Positions 52,046 through 62,606 are shown, counted from the first letter of the stretch. The stretch is DNA of 64,000 nt from Halobaculum limi (GCF_029490015.1 NZ_CP120468.1:2790001-2854000), one strand, 5' to 3'. Notes: generated by a model not told the origin, from the letters alone. Translations and numbers: made by a program.

Positions 52046-52983
52046 CACTCCGACCGGGTCGCCCGGGGCACGTCGACCGCCGGCAACTGCCCCTCGATCA
52101 TCTCGCGGTCTTCCTCGGCCCACGGCGGGAGGACGAGCGACCCGCCCAGGTCCGCCGCCGCCTCGTCGGCGGTCACGCCCGGCGTCTCCGTCGCCAGTTC
52201 GATCAGGATGCCGCCGGGTTCGCGGACGTACACTGACTTGTAGTAGTAGCGGTCGCGAATGCGCGAGACGTCGATATCGCGGTCGCGAAACAGGTCGTGC
52301 CACTCGCGCAGTTGCTCCTCGTCGGGGACGCGCAGAGCGACGTGGTGGATGCTCCCGACGCCCTCGCGGGCGAAGTCGGCGTCGCGGTCGAGGAGGTCGA
52401 CCGTCGCCGCGTCGTCGCCGGGTGCGCGGTACCGGACGCGGTCGCCGTCCTCGCCGACGTACTCCAGTCCGAGCGTATCGAGGACGCCCGCCGTCGCGAA
52501 CGGGTTCGTCGGAAGCGCCGTCACGCCGTGGATGCCACGGATCGCCATCGACTCCGGGACGGTCGCGGTCCACGGGTCGAGCGACTGCGCTGCGGCGACG
52601 AGTTCGAGTCGCGTGCCCGCGGGGTCCTCGAAGCGGAGGGCAGTCTCGTCGAATCGCTCGATTCGGTCGCTCGTGACGCCGTGGGCGCCGAGGCGGTCGG
52701 CCCAGTCGTCCAGCGACCCCTCGGGGACGGCGAACGACGCCGCGGTGATCTGCGGGCGACCGCGTCGCCCCGGCGGTTCGTTCGGGTACGGGAAGCAGGT
52801 GAACAGCGTACCCAGATCGCCAGCGCCGTTGCCGTAGTAGAAGTGGTAGCGGAGGACGTCCTCGTGGTTGACCGTCCGCTTCACGAGACGCAATCCCAGG
52901 GTTCCAGCGTAGAAGTCGAGGTTCGCCTGCGCGTCCCCGACCATCGACGTGACGTGGTGGATACCGGTGGTGTCGGTGAGCAT
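52045..52983 (-). CDS. Ring-cleaving dioxygenase (MhqO-like, vicinal oxygen chelate fold)
   Basis: A 312-residue type I extradiol-like enzyme with two glyoxalase-fold halves. Metal-binding signs are GIHHVTSMVGD at the N-terminus, HHVALRV and GGILIELAT near the C-terminus. It opens aromatic or quinone rings with Fe/Mn and O2. It overlaps the downstream hydrolase gene by one base and should be in one operon, as in Bacillus MhqO/MhqD. A regulator gene of the MhqR type is not adjacent. Confidence 0.85.
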   Translation of the reverse strand: MLTDTTGIHHVTSMVGDAQANLDFYAGTLGLRLVKRTVNHEDVLRYHFYYGNGAGDLGTLFTCFPYPNEPPGRRGRPQITAASFAVPEGSLDDWADRLGAHGVTSDRIERFDETALRFEDPAGTRLELVAAAQSLDPWTATVPESMAIRGIHGVTALPTNPFATAGVLDTLGLEYVGEDGDRVRYRAPGDDAATVDLLDRDADFAREGVGSIHHVALRVPDEEQLREWHDLFRDRDIDVSRIRDRYYYKSVYVREPGGILIELATETPGVTADEAAADLGGSLVLPPWAEEDREMIEGQLPAVDVPRATRSE

Positions 52984-53339
52984 ACTGAGACCGATATTCG
53001 CTGCGGGGGCGGTTCAATCCCCCCGACCCCGGATCGGTGATCGTTCGTCCACACGAGGACTGTCTATCCGTCGAAAAACGCGACGGAACCACTCACGTCG
53101 GAAGTTCGACACTACAGGTGACAAGTGAGTGCGAAAGAGTAAACCTGCGGACTACCGTATCGGGGGTATGAACCTCGAGCCCCTCGACAGAGGTGTACTC
53201 ATCCCTCCCACCCGTGGCGCTCGACGCGCCGTTCTCTCCACTGACTCGACCGAACTGGTCGAGGCCGACCTCCGCTCGCTCACGGCGACCAGCCCCCGTG
53301 CCGTTCGGGGCCGTGCAAACACGGGTGATCGAGACGACG
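52984..53339. other. Intergenic region with a possible small frame
   Basis: A 356-base gap between the dioxygenase start and the HalOD1 gene. On the plus strand a 59-codon frame from ATG 53,168 to 53,347 (MNLEPLDRGVLIPPTRGARR...) has mostly G/C third positions and overlaps the HalOD1 start by eight bases; it may be real but lacks a clear TATA box or recognisable family. Otherwise nothing is seen. GTAAACCT at about 53,140 is a weak TATA candidate. Confidence 0.3.
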
Positions 53340-53672
53340 ATGCGTGATCCGTCCGAGGAGGTAGCGGTAACGTACGACGAGGAGAGCGGAGCGTACACCG
53401 CTCGGTTCGACCCCGACGAACTCGCGCCCTCCATCGCCGTCGTCGAGTCGACCTCATCCATCCGACAAGTCGACCCCGAACGACACGCACCGCTGTTCGA
53501 AGTGGTCGACCCCGAGGCACTCGACCGCATCTGCCTCCGACAAGGCGTCGACAACGACGGCGAGTTCTCCGACGAGACCGTCGTCGAGTTCACCTACCTC
53601 GCGCATCGGATTCGCGTCACGAGTGGCGGCGTGATCACTATCACGCCGAAATCGACGACAGACGGCGAGTAG
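53340..53672 (+). CDS. HalOD1 output domain protein
   Basis: A 110-residue protein from ATG 53,340 (MRDPSEEVAVTYDEESGAY) that is a stand-alone HalOD1 domain: VVESTSSIRQVDPERHAPLFEVVDPEALDRI is family-typical, as is the end VVEFTYLAHRIRVTSGGVITI. HalOD1 domains occur alone or behind receiver domains in haloarchaea and are thought to be output modules of signal transduction. Biochemistry is unknown. No regulator is adjacent, but a GAF/receiver protein lies 1 kb downstream. Confidence 0.85.
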   Translation: MRDPSEEVAVTYDEESGAYTARFDPDELAPSIAVVESTSSIRQVDPERHAPLFEVVDPEALDRICLRQGVDNDGEFSDETVVEFTYLAHRIRVTSGGVITITPKSTTDGE

Positions 53673-53693
53673 CGAGCGCCGACCCGCCGACCG

Positions 53694-54212
53694 TCACCCT
53701 GCGATGACGAGGACCCGTGTGTTCCCTCGCCTGTCGACGTAGCCGCCTGTCGACGGGGGCTTGACCGAGACGGCCAACGTTCCCTGCTCTCGATTGGGGC
53801 CGAGCGTCGGGTCGACCGTAACCACCGCTGTCCCGTTCTCGTTCGTTCGCGCCGTGGCGACTCCGTCGATATCGGCAGTCTCGCCGGTCACGACGACCGT
53901 CGCGCCAGCGACTGGGCGTCCGTCCGCGTCGACGACCGTCAACCGGAGTCGCTGTTCACCAGGCGTCGTCACTTCCGGTTCCGGTCGCACGTCGAGTTCT
54001 GACATCGCGAGTCCGCCGACGCCCGAGACCATCTCGAGCATCACGCTGAGACTCGCGACGCCGACGACCAACGCGACGACGAGCCTGACCGGCAACCCCT
54101 CGATTGCGCGGTCGTCTCGCCGGAGTTCGTCGAAGCGGCGACGCTCGGCAGCGACGACGGCTGCGATCCGACGGCGAAGGACGGCGACGCGTGACCGGAG
54201 TTGTGTGACCAT
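53694..54212 (-). CDS. Membrane-anchored Ig-like domain protein (pilus/secretion-type)
   Basis: A 172-residue protein with a charged helical N-terminus (RIAAVVAAERRRFDELRRDD), one membrane helix (LVVALVVGVASLSVMLEMVSGVGG) and an outside beta domain like carboxypeptidase regulatory/Ig modules (LRLTVVDADGRPVAGATVVVTG). Similar proteins lie near archaeal type IV pilus genes in haloarchaea (recollection). No pilus gene is here. It is convergent to HalOD1, 22 bases apart. Confidence 0.65.
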   Translation of the reverse strand: MVTQLRSRVAVLRRRIAAVVAAERRRFDELRRDDRAIEGLPVRLVVALVVGVASLSVMLEMVSGVGGLAMSELDVRPEPEVTTPGEQRLRLTVVDADGRPVAGATVVVTGETADIDGVATARTNENGTAVVTVDPTLGPNREQGTLAVSVKPPSTGGYVDRRGNTRVLVIAG

Positions 54213-54367
54213 ACCTCCGCTGGTCTCGGGTTCGTATGTGAACGCTCGGACGAGCGTTTATCCGTGATTGCGTACGGACCCGACGACAGCGCGGCTATCA
54301 CACGGACCGATAGGCGAGAACGTTTACCGCTTGGCGGCCCACCTGCGAGTATGGACGTGATCAGTCG

Positions 54368-54505
54368 GTGAGCGCCGACGACCGGTCGGTGAGTGAGCGA
54401 CTCGTCGCGGGTGCCGTCGAGAAGCCGATGTTGGGCTTTTTCGTCGTGTTTATGCTGTTGATGGCGGTCGGATTTCTCGTCGGACTGATCCTCGTCGTAA
54501 CCTGA
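54368..54505 (+). CDS. Single-helix membrane micro-protein, 45 residues
   Basis: A 45-residue frame beginning with GTG 54,368 (VSADDRSVSERLVAGAVEKP), then a hydrophobic helix (MLGFFVVFMLLMAVGFLVGL). Its GTG overlaps the stop of a six-codon frame starting at ATG 54,351 in GTGA fashion. A TTTACC element at about 54,322-54,327 is 27 bases before that ATG, suggesting the mRNA begins there. A small haloarchaeal protein of this type with one membrane segment is common; function unknown. Confidence 0.6.
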   Translation: MSADDRSVSERLVAGAVEKPMLGFFVVFMLLMAVGFLVGLILVVT

Positions 54506-54515
54506 GCCGCGCCGT

Positions 54516-55478
54516 TCAGGTTCCGAAGGCGGCGTCTCGGAGGTCGGTCTTCTCTTGTTCGTGGTCGAGTTCCCGCCCCAGCCACGCGGCCGTCAGATCG
54601 ATGAGCGTCTGCTCCCAGTTGGCGAACCCGTTACGACGGGAGCGACCCGCGACACACAGCGTCCCGTACGGCTTCCCGTTCACTTCGATGGGCGTGCCGA
54701 GGTAACACTCGAAGCCGAGAACGTCGGCGACGTACGTGGTCGAGAGGTCGGGAACCGCGTCGTCGCCGCCAGCCACCTCGTTCACGTCGCCGAACGCCAC
54801 CGTCCGGTTCTGCTGCAGCGTCGAGTTGCAGTACGTCTCGGCCAACGGGAGGACGTCGTCAGGCGCGAGCGGCACGTCCGGGTGCGAGTCGGCGGCGACG
54901 ACGCCGATTTCGTCGTCGACGACTCGCGTTAGCGCCGCGAAGTCGACGTCGTAGGCCCGACGGATCGCCGAGAGGACGTCGTCGAGCGTGCCCGCCATCC
55001 GCGTGTCGCTGGCACTGACACGACCGATCACCTCTCGGAACGCCGCCTCCGCGGCGCGGTCGCGACGGCGCTCGTGGAACGTCTCGATTTGCTCCGGCAG
55101 GCTCTCGACGAGGCCGTCGAGTCCGTTGCGGTCGTCACTGGCGTCGCCCCCGCCGTCGTCGAGAACGAACAGGTCGGTGACGCCGGCACGAAACAGGTCG
55201 CGCGTGGTCCCGGCGTCGAGGGCTGCCGTCTCGCCGTACGCGACGATCGGCAGGTCGACGTACGCGCCGCGGAGTTGCTCGACGAACGCCTCCGAGCCAT
55301 CGGGGAGCGGATGTCCCACGAGTACCGCGTCGTACGACTCGTGTCGAAGCGTGTCGGCCGCTGTCGTCCCGGACGGTTCCGGGTCGACGACGAACCGGGT
55401 TCCCCCAGTCAGGGTGCTGGCGACCGTGGTGCGACGCGGCCCCTGCGCGTCCACCTGCAGCACTCGGTCTCCTGTCAT
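54516..55478 (-). CDS. Pseudo-receiver-GAF sensor protein
   Basis: A 320-residue protein starting MTGDRVLQVDAQGPRRTTVAS at 55,478. Residues 1-130 look like a response-regulator receiver fold in which the phospho-accepting Asp is Gly55 (VLVGHPLPDG). A linker helix (ERRRDRAAEAAFREVI) joins it to a GAF domain (about 170-315: TRMAGTLDDVLSAIRRAYDVDFAAL, then YLGTPIEVNGKPYGTLCVAGR). There is no kinase domain, so the protein is an accessory sensor or partner of other signalling proteins. An earlier in-frame ATG at 55,526 is unlikely. Confidence 0.75.
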   Translation of the reverse strand: MTGDRVLQVDAQGPRRTTVASTLTGGTRFVVDPEPSGTTAADTLRHESYDAVLVGHPLPDGSEAFVEQLRGAYVDLPIVAYGETAALDAGTTRDLFRAGVTDLFVLDDGGGDASDDRNGLDGLVESLPEQIETFHERRRDRAAEAAFREVIGRVSASDTRMAGTLDDVLSAIRRAYDVDFAALTRVVDDEIGVVAADSHPDVPLAPDDVLPLAETYCNSTLQQNRTVAFGDVNEVAGGDDAVPDLSTTYVADVLGFECYLGTPIEVNGKPYGTLCVAGRSRRNGFANWEQTLIDLTAAWLGRELDHEQEKTDLRDAAFGT

Positions 55479-55674
55479 TACGGGCCGCACTCTCTCTGGT
55501 GGTATGAACCTGCCCCTAATGCACACTCATATACGGCTTGGGTAGACCGGCAGTACAGCCACTCTATCTATTGTATTCGCCCACGAGAAGGATCGGGGAA
55601 CGTCTGCTGGAAGGTAGCGCATCGAGGCCACAGAGCGATGAACGTCGCTCTGTCGACGTTGAGAATCGAAGAAG
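55479..55674. other. Intergenic region between GAF gene and tRNA-Asp
   Basis: A 196-base gap. No gene is seen. It contains a promoter for the GAF gene and the transcript end of the tRNA. The text actctatctattgtattcgc near 55,560-55,580 is a relatively AT-rich patch. Confidence 0.3.
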
Positions 55675-55747
55675 CGCCCGGAGCGGGATTTGAACCCGCG
55701 TCACGACCGTGACAGGGTCGTATGATGGGCCACTACACCATCCGGGC
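55675..55747 (-). tRNA. tRNA-Asp (anticodon GUC)
   Basis: Read on the minus strand the 73-base sequence folds as a tRNA: acceptor arm GCCCGGA pairs with TCCGGGC, the anticodon stem CGACC/GGTCG closes the loop CTGTCAC with anticodon GTC, and the T-arm has the GTTCAAATC loop core. The discriminator is G. No intron is seen and CCA is not encoded. On the minus strand a TATA-like TTAATTATC (about 55,807-55,816) lies upstream. Confidence 0.95.
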
Positions 55748-56040
55748 GTGCATCGCGTCGGTGGGTTTCCACCTCACCTCTGCGCATCTCAACCGATGGC
55801 GGGTAGATAATTAAGACTTCTCATCCACCGCCGCTGTGTCCCGCGATACCGTGCGCCGTAACGTTCATAGTGGGTCGCCCATACGGTTCACTCGTTGTTC
55901 GCGGGGTCGCCCAGCTATCGGTACCCACGGCGTTTTGACAAGCGTTATGTGGCCGGGTCGTATAGACCGCCGTAGTATCTCGTGAAGACTTCTCCCCACC
56001 ACAGAACACGCCTGCGCGCGACCACGAACCTCACCAAGCC
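55748..56040. promoter_or_regulatory. Divergent promoter region of tRNA-Asp and the RNA polymerase operon
   Basis: A 293-base region. The minus-strand TATA candidate for the tRNA is near 55,807-55,816. For rpoH, GCGTTATGTGG (about 55,942-55,952) or CGTATAGACC (about 55,959-55,968) may be TATA boxes, leaving a leader of some 50-75 bases. No coding frame is seen. Confidence 0.45.
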
Positions 56041-56271
56041 ATGGTAAACGTAAGCGACCACGAACTCGTACCCGACCACACGCTCCTCGACGACCCCGAG
56101 CACGTCGAGGAGGTGCTCGAGGAGTACAACGTCAAACGAACGGATCTCCCGAAGATCACGCGGACGGACCCGGCGCTGCCCGACGAGGCAGAACCTGGTG
56201 ACGTCGTCCGGATCGAGCGAGATTCGCGGACCACCGACACGGCGGTCGTCTACCGCCTGGTGGTAGAATGA
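56041..56271 (+). CDS. rpoH: DNA-directed RNA polymerase subunit H (Rpb5 C-terminal homologue)
   Basis: A 76-residue subunit starting [16 protein letters not shown], with [18 protein letters not shown] and [23 protein letters not shown], conserved in archaeal RpoH and the C-terminal part of eukaryal Rpb5. It binds the jaw of RNA polymerase. It is the first gene of the rpo operon, and its stop overlaps the rpoB2 ATG by four bases (ATGA). Confidence 0.97.
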   Translation: MVNVSDHELVPDHTLLDDPEHVEEVLEEYNVKRTDLPKITRTDPALPDEAEPGDVVRIERDSRTTDTAVVYRLVVE

Positions 56272-57833
56272 ACCGAGAAGCCCGACGCTCCGTCTCGCGA
56301 GAGTACTTCTCGCAGGAACGGCTGGCCGAACACCACTTCCGCTCGTTCAACAACTTCCTCGACCGCGGGATGCAGCGCGTGGTCGACGAGAAGGAGACCA
56401 TCGAGACGGACATCGGCGACAAGGAGGGGCAAGAGCCCGTCTACGTCGAACTCGGCGACGTGCGGATGACGACCCCGCGTGTCCGCGAGGCCGACGGTTC
56501 CGAAGAACTGCTGTACCCGCAGGAGGCACGCCTGCGCAACATCACCTACGCCGCCCCCGTCTTCATGGAGATGAAGATCATCCGTGGCGGCGAGGACGAA
56601 CCCGAGACGGTCGTCGACCAGACCGAGACGAAGGTTGGCCGGATGCCGATTATGGTCGGCTCCGAGAAGTGTAACATCTCGGGCTTCTCCGACGAGGAAC
56701 TCGTCGAGATCGGCGAGGACCCCGTCGACCCCGGCGGCTACTTCATCGTCAACGGCTCCGAGCGCGTCCTGATGACCAGCGAGGACCTCGCGCCCAACAA
56801 GATCCTCGCGGAGTACGACTCGAAGTACGGCGACGAGATTCAGGTCGCCAAGACGTTCTCTCAGCGTCGTGGCTACCGCGCGCTCGTGCTGTGTGAGCGC
56901 AACCGCGAGGGACTGCTCGAAGTGAGCTTCCCCTCGGTCTCTGGCTCCGTCGACTTCGTGACGCTCGTGCGCGCGCTCGGGCTGGAATCCGACGAAGAGA
57001 TCGTCCACCGCGTCTCGGACGACCCCGAGATCGTGAAGTTCATGCTGGAGAATCTGGAGGAGGCCAGCGTGCAGACCGAGGAGGAGGCCATCGAGACCCT
57101 CGGCGAGCGCGTCGCCTCCGGCCAGGGGAAGAACTACCAGCTGAAGCGGGCGAACTACGTCATCGACCGCTACCTCCTGCCGCACCTCCACGAGGAGGGC
57201 GTCGAAGAGGAGGACGTCCGCATCAACAAGGCGTACTACCTCTGCCGGATGGCGGAGGCGTGTTTCGAACTTGCGCTCCAGCGGCGCGAGTCCGACGACA
57301 AAGACCACTACGCCAACAAGCGGCTCAAGGTGTCGGGCGACCTGATGACGGACCTGTTCCGGACGGCGCTCAACAAGCTCGCACGCGACGTGAAGTACCA
57401 GTTGGAGCGGGCGAACATGCGTAACCGACAGCTCACCGTCAACACGGTGGTTCGCTCGGACGTGCTGACCGAGCGGCTCGAACACCCCATCGCGACGGGG
57501 AACTGGGTTGGTGGCCGCTCTGGCGTCTCCCAGTTGGTCGACCGCACGGACTACATGGGCGTGCTGTCGCACCTGCGCCGTCTGCGCTCGCCGCTGAGCC
57601 GGTCGCAGCCCCACTTCGAGGCGCGTGACCTGCACGCGACCCAGTGGGGTCGCATCTGTCCCTCCGAGACGCCGGAGGGGCCCAACTGTGGGCTGGTGAA
57701 GAACTTCGCGCAGGCGATGGAGCTCTCACAGAACATCGAGGACGAACAGGGCCTGAAACGAGAACTCGCGTCTATGGGTGTCGAGGGCATTCCCGGCATC
57801 GAGGGCGTCGACCGCGCGTCCGCGGACGACTAA
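56268..57833 (+). CDS. rpoB2: DNA-directed RNA polymerase subunit B'' (N-terminal half of beta)
   Basis: A 521-residue protein corresponding to the N-terminal part of bacterial beta/Rpb2, starting [21 protein letters not shown]. It includes [40 protein letters not shown] and the end [29 protein letters not shown] (in register near residue 455-480), which contacts the active centre. In haloarchaea the beta subunit is split into B'' and B'. It is coupled to rpoH and four bases before rpoB1. Confidence 0.97.
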   Translation: MNREARRSVSREYFSQERLAEHHFRSFNNFLDRGMQRVVDEKETIETDIGDKEGQEPVYVELGDVRMTTPRVREADGSEELLYPQEARLRNITYAAPVFMEMKIIRGGEDEPETVVDQTETKVGRMPIMVGSEKCNISGFSDEELVEIGEDPVDPGGYFIVNGSERVLMTSEDLAPNKILAEYDSKYGDEIQVAKTFSQRRGYRALVLCERNREGLLEVSFPSVSGSVDFVTLVRALGLESDEEIVHRVSDDPEIVKFMLENLEEASVQTEEEAIETLGERVASGQGKNYQLKRANYVIDRYLLPHLHEEGVEEEDVRINKAYYLCRMAEACFELALQRRESDDKDHYANKRLKVSGDLMTDLFRTALNKLARDVKYQLERANMRNRQLTVNTVVRSDVLTERLEHPIATGNWVGGRSGVSQLVDRTDYMGVLSHLRRLRSPLSRSQPHFEARDLHATQWGRICPSETPEGPNCGLVKNFAQAMELSQNIEDEQGLKRELASMGVEGIPGIEGVDRASADD

Positions 57834-57837
57834 CACA

Positions 57838-59664
57838 ATGGCAAGCACACGAGAAGCGAAAGTCTACGTCAACGGGAGTCTGGTGGGGACCCACCCGGAC
57901 CCGAACCAGCTCGCGGCACAGATCCGTGAGGCGCGCCGACGCGGCGACGTCTCCGACATGGTGAACGTCTCGGTCAAAGACCGGACCAACGAGGTCATCG
58001 TCAACGCCGACGCCGGGCGCGCTCGGCGACCGCTCATCGTCGTGGAGAACGGGGAACCGCTCCTCGACGACGAGACCATCGACGCGCTCGACGACGGCGA
58101 AATCGAGTTCGACGACCTCGTCGACCACGGTATCGTCGAGTTCATCGACGCCGAGGAGGAGGAGGACATCTACGTCGCCACCGACGAGGAGGACGTCAAC
58201 GAGCGAACGACCCACCTCGAAATCGACCCGCAGCTCATCTTCGGGATCGGTGCGGGGATGATCCCGTACCCCGAGCACAACGCCTCGCCCCGCATTACGA
58301 TGGGCGCAGGGATGATGAAGCAGTCGCTCGGACTGCCGTCGGCCAACTATCGCATCCGGCCGGACACTCGGCAGCACCTCCTGCACTACCCGCAGCTGTC
58401 GATGGTCAAGACGCAGACCACCGAACAGATCGGGTTCGACGAGCGCCCGGCGGCGCAGAACTTCGTCGTCGCGGTCATGTCCTACGAGGGCTTCAACATC
58501 GAGGACGCGCTCGTGATGAACAAGGGGAGCGTCGACCGCGCGATGTCGCGCTCGCATTTCTTCCGCACCTACGAGGGGGAAGAGCGACGCTACCCCGGCG
58601 GCCAGGAGGACCGCTTCGAGATTCCCTCGCAGGACGTGCGCGGCGCACGTGGCGAGGACGCGTACACCCACCTCGACGAGGACGGCCTCGTCAACCCCGA
58701 GACGAAGGTGAACGAGAACTCCGTCCTGCTGGGCAAGACGAGCCCGCCGCGGTTCCTCGAAGAACCGGACGACATGGGCGGTCTCTCACCGCAGAAGCGT
58801 CGCGAGACGAGTGTCACGATGCGCTCCGGGGAGTCGGGCGTCGTCGACACGGTGACGCTGATGGAGGGCGAGGACGGCTCGAAGCTGTCGAAGGTGTCGG
58901 TGCGCGACGAGCGGATCCCCGAACTCGGGGACAAGTTCGCGTCACGCCACGGCCAGAAGGGCGTCGTGGGCCACTTGGCCCCGCAGGAGGACATGCCGTT
59001 CACCGAGGACGGTCTCGTCCCTGACCTCGTCCTCAACCCGCACGCGCTCCCGTCGCGGATGACGGTGGGCCACGTGCTGGAGATGCTCGGCGGCAAGGTC
59101 GGCTCACTCGAGGGCCGCCGTGTCGACGGAACGGCGTTCCAGGGCGAGAACGAGGATGAACTTCGCTCGTCGCTGGAGGAGCACGGCTACATGTCCTCCG
59201 GGAAGGAGGTTATGTACTCGGGCGTGACCGGCGAGAAGATCGAGGCGGAGATCTTCGTCGGCACCATCTTCTACCACAAGCTGTACCACATGGTCTCGAA
59301 CAAACTGCACGCTCGCTCGCGCGGGCCGGTGCAGGTGCTCACCCGCCAGCCGACCGAGGGGCGTGCCCGCGAGGGTGGCCTCCGCGTCGGTGAGATGGAA
59401 CGTGAGGTGCTCATCGGACACGGCGCCGCGATGGCGCTGAAAGAGCGCCTCCTTGACTCCTCCGACAAAGAGACGGTGTACATCTCCGAGGAGACGGGGA
59501 TGGTCGCGGTGGAGGACGTGGAGCAGCGTCGTATCTACGACCCGATCACGGGCGACGAGGACGACATCCACGAGATCGAGATCAGCTACGCGTTCAAGCT
59601 ACTGCTCGACGAGATGAAGGCGCTCGGCATTCGACCGACCCTCGAACTGGAGGACGCAGTCTAA
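57838..59664 (+). CDS. rpoB1: DNA-directed RNA polymerase subunit B' (C-terminal half of beta)
   Basis: A 608-residue protein starting [20 protein letters not shown] at 57,838. It carries [25 protein letters not shown], the [24 protein letters not shown] segment and [18 protein letters not shown], which surround the catalytic centre. It completes the beta/Rpb2 equivalent with RpoB2. It lies four bases after rpoB2 and two bases before rpoA1. Confidence 0.97.
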   Translation: MASTREAKVYVNGSLVGTHPDPNQLAAQIREARRRGDVSDMVNVSVKDRTNEVIVNADAGRARRPLIVVENGEPLLDDETIDALDDGEIEFDDLVDHGIVEFIDAEEEEDIYVATDEEDVNERTTHLEIDPQLIFGIGAGMIPYPEHNASPRITMGAGMMKQSLGLPSANYRIRPDTRQHLLHYPQLSMVKTQTTEQIGFDERPAAQNFVVAVMSYEGFNIEDALVMNKGSVDRAMSRSHFFRTYEGEERRYPGGQEDRFEIPSQDVRGARGEDAYTHLDEDGLVNPETKVNENSVLLGKTSPPRFLEEPDDMGGLSPQKRRETSVTMRSGESGVVDTVTLMEGEDGSKLSKVSVRDERIPELGDKFASRHGQKGVVGHLAPQEDMPFTEDGLVPDLVLNPHALPSRMTVGHVLEMLGGKVGSLEGRRVDGTAFQGENEDELRSSLEEHGYMSSGKEVMYSGVTGEKIEAEIFVGTIFYHKLYHMVSNKLHARSRGPVQVLTRQPTEGRAREGGLRVGEMEREVLIGHGAAMALKERLLDSSDKETVYISEETGMVAVEDVEQRRIYDPITGDEDDIHEIEISYAFKLLLDEMKALGIRPTLELEDAV

Positions 59665-59666
59665 CA

Positions 59667-62606
59667 ATGGCAGGTCAGACACCCAAAGAGATCGGCGGCA
59701 TCAACTTCGGGCTGATGGACCCGGAGACGTATCGCGATATGTCCGCGACGAAGGTCATCACGGCGGACACCTACGACGACGACGGCTACCCCATCGACAT
59801 GGGGCTGATGGACCCGCGGCTGGGCGTCATCGACCCCGGGCTGGAGTGCCGCACCTGCGGCAAGCACTCGGGGTCGTGTAACGGGCACTTCGGCCACATC
59901 GAACTGGCCGCGCCCGTCATTCACGTCGGCTTCACGAAGCTCATCCGTCGGCTGCTGCGGTCGACGTGTCGAAACTGCGGTCGCCTCGCGCTCACCGCCG
60001 AGGAGAAAGAGGAGTACAAGGAGAAACTCGTCCGCACGAAGGATCTGGGCGGCGACCCGACCGACGTGCTGAAGTCGGCAGTCCGGCAGGCCCGCAAGGC
60101 CAACAACTGCCCGCACTGCGGCGAGCCGCAGGCGGACATCAAACACGAGAAGCCGACCACCTACTACGAGGTGCAGGACGTTCTCTCGGGCGATTACTCC
60201 GAACTCATCACGCGCGCGATGCAGCCCGACGAGGAGGAGGACGAGGAAGACGCCGAGCGGATGTCCCCGATGGACCTGGCGGACGAGACGGGCATCGCGC
60301 TCGACCGCATCAACGACATCCTCTCGGGCGAGTTCCGCCCGCGCAAGGAGGACCGCAAGGCGCTGGAGAAGGCACTGGGCATCGACCTCACGGTCGAGGA
60401 CATGAACAAGCTGATGCCGAGCGACATCCGCGACTGGTTCGAGGACATCCCGGACGAGGACCTGGAACCGCTCGGCATCCACGCCGAGAAATCCCGCCCC
60501 GAGTGGATGATCCTGACCGTGCTGCCGGTCCCGCCGGTTACGACTCGTCCCTCCATCACGCTGGACAACGGCCAGCGCTCCGAGGACGACCTCACGCACA
60601 AACTGGTCGACATCATCCGCATCAACCAGCGGTTTATGGAGAATCGTGAGGCTGGTGCCCCGCAACTCATCATCGAGGACCTGTGGGAACTACTGCAGTA
60701 CCACGTCACCACGTTCATCGACAACGAGATTTCGGGCACGCCGCCCGCGCGTCACCGCTCGGGGCGTCCGCTGAAGACGCTCTCCCAGCGCCTGAAAGGC
60801 AAAGAAGGTCGCTTCCGCGGGTCGCTGTCCGGGAAGCGCGTCAACTTCTCTGCGCGTACCGTCATCAGCCCGGACCCGACGCTGTCGCTGAACGAGGTCG
60901 GGGTCCCCGAACGGGTCGCCGAAGAGATGACCCAGACGATGAACGTCTCCGAGCGTAACATCGACCGCGCCCGGCAGTACGTCCGTAACGGGCCGGAGGC
61001 ACACCCCGGCGCGAACTACGTCAAGCGACCCGACGGTCGCCGCCTGAAGGTGACCGAGAAGAACTGCGAGGAACTCGCAGAGAAGGTCGAAGCCGGCTGG
61101 GAGGTCAACCGCCACCTCGTCGACGGCGACATCGTGATCTTCAATCGGCAGCCGTCGCTGCACCGGATGTCGATTATGGCCCACGAGGTCGTGGTGATGC
61201 CGTACAAGACGTTCCGGCTCAACACCGTCGTCTGTCCGCCGTACAACGCCGACTTCGACGGCGACGAGATGAACATGCACGCCCTCCAGAACGAGGAGGC
61301 ACGTGCGGAAGCGCGCGTCCTGATGCGCGTGCAAGAGCAGATCCTGAGCCCGCGCTTCGGTGAGAACATCATCGGCGCGATTCAGGACCACATCTCGGGG
61401 ACGTACCTGCTGACCCACGAGAACCCCGAGTTCACCGAGACGCAGGCGCTGGACCTGCTTCGCGCGACCTCGGTCGACGAACTGCCCGAGGCCGACGGCA
61501 CGAACGAGGCCGGCCGCGAGGTGTGGACCGGTCAGACCGTCTTCTCGGAACTGCTTCCGGACGACCTGAACCTCGAGTTCACGTCCTCGACGGGTGACAC
61601 CGTCATCATCGAGGACGGCCAGTTGATCCAGGGGACCATCGACGAGGACGCGGTCGGCGCGTTCGGCGGCGAGGTCGTCGACACCCTGACCAAGATGTAC
61701 TCGGAGACGCGCGCCCGCGTGTTCATCAACGAGGTGGCGTCGCTGGCGATGCGCGCCATCATGCACTTCGGGTTCTCGCTCGGTATCGACGACGAGTCCA
61801 TCCCGCCAGAGGCGACCGAACAGGTCGACGAGGCGATCGACTCGGCGTACGAGCGCGTGCAGGAACTCATCCAGACGTACGAGGACGAGGAGTTGGAGAG
61901 CCTGCCCGGCCGGACCGTCGACGAGACGCTGGAGATGAAGATCATGCAGACGCTCGGCAAGGCCCGCGACTCCGCGGGTGAGATCGCCGAGGATCACTTC
62001 GCCGACGACAACCCGGCGGTCATCATGGCTCGCTCGGGTGCGCGTGGGTCGATGCTGAACCTCACGCAGATGACCGGCTGTGTCGGACAGCAGGCAGTTC
62101 GCGGTGAGCGGATCAACCGCGGGTACGAGGACCGCACGCTCGCGCACTACGAGGCAGACGACCTCTCGGCGGAGGCACACGGCTTCGTGGAGAACTCCTA
62201 CCGCTCGGGCCTGACGCCCGAGGAGTTCTTCTTCCACGCGATGGGTGGCCGCGAGGGCCTGGTCGACACGGCAGTCCGGACCTCGAAGTCCGGGTACCTG
62301 CAGCGTCGCCTCATCAACGCGCTCTCCGAACTGGAGGCGCAGTACGACGGCACGGTGCGGGACACCTCCGGCACCATCGTCCAGTTCGAGTTCGGTGAAG
62401 ACGGCACCTCACCCGTGAAGGTGTCCTCGAGCGACGAGAACGCCATCGACATCGACGGCATCACCGACCGCGTCGTGGAGGCGGAGTTCTCCTCCGAAAA
62501 GGAGAAAGAACGCTTCCTCGGGCGGCGTGCGCCGCCGACGAACCTCTCGGAGTACGCCGGTCCGGGGCTTGACAAGGCCGGTGGCGTGGGGGTGAGCGAT
62601 GACTGA
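59667..62606 (+). CDS. rpoA1: DNA-directed RNA polymerase subunit A' (N-terminal part of beta')
   Basis: A 979-residue subunit containing the catalytic magnesium motif [12 protein letters not shown] (near residue 530). The N-terminus has zinc sites, [17 protein letters not shown], and CRNCGRL with CPHCGEP. A strongly acidic insert ([15 protein letters not shown]) lies near residue 190. It corresponds to most of beta'/Rpb1. Its last eight bases overlap the start of rpoA2. Confidence 0.97.
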   Translation: MAGQTPKEIGGINFGLMDPETYRDMSATKVITADTYDDDGYPIDMGLMDPRLGVIDPGLECRTCGKHSGSCNGHFGHIELAAPVIHVGFTKLIRRLLRSTCRNCGRLALTAEEKEEYKEKLVRTKDLGGDPTDVLKSAVRQARKANNCPHCGEPQADIKHEKPTTYYEVQDVLSGDYSELITRAMQPDEEEDEEDAERMSPMDLADETGIALDRINDILSGEFRPRKEDRKALEKALGIDLTVEDMNKLMPSDIRDWFEDIPDEDLEPLGIHAEKSRPEWMILTVLPVPPVTTRPSITLDNGQRSEDDLTHKLVDIIRINQRFMENREAGAPQLIIEDLWELLQYHVTTFIDNEISGTPPARHRSGRPLKTLSQRLKGKEGRFRGSLSGKRVNFSARTVISPDPTLSLNEVGVPERVAEEMTQTMNVSERNIDRARQYVRNGPEAHPGANYVKRPDGRRLKVTEKNCEELAEKVEAGWEVNRHLVDGDIVIFNRQPSLHRMSIMAHEVVVMPYKTFRLNTVVCPPYNADFDGDEMNMHALQNEEARAEARVLMRVQEQILSPRFGENIIGAIQDHISGTYLLTHENPEFTETQALDLLRATSVDELPEADGTNEAGREVWTGQTVFSELLPDDLNLEFTSSTGDTVIIEDGQLIQGTIDEDAVGAFGGEVVDTLTKMYSETRARVFINEVASLAMRAIMHFGFSLGIDDESIPPEATEQVDEAIDSAYERVQELIQTYEDEELESLPGRTVDETLEMKIMQTLGKARDSAGEIAEDHFADDNPAVIMARSGARGSMLNLTQMTGCVGQQAVRGERINRGYEDRTLAHYEADDLSAEAHGFVENSYRSGLTPEEFFFHAMGGREGLVDTAVRTSKSGYLQRRLINALSELEAQYDGTVRDTSGTIVQFEFGEDGTSPVKVSSSDENAIDIDGITDRVVEAEFSSEKEKERFLGRRAPPTNLSEYAGPGLDKAGGVGVSDD

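Noticed and set aside
60690-62237. A 515-codon minus-strand frame inside rpoA1
   Set aside because: A shadow of the RNA polymerase A' gene, whose conserved catalytic motif fixes the coding frame.
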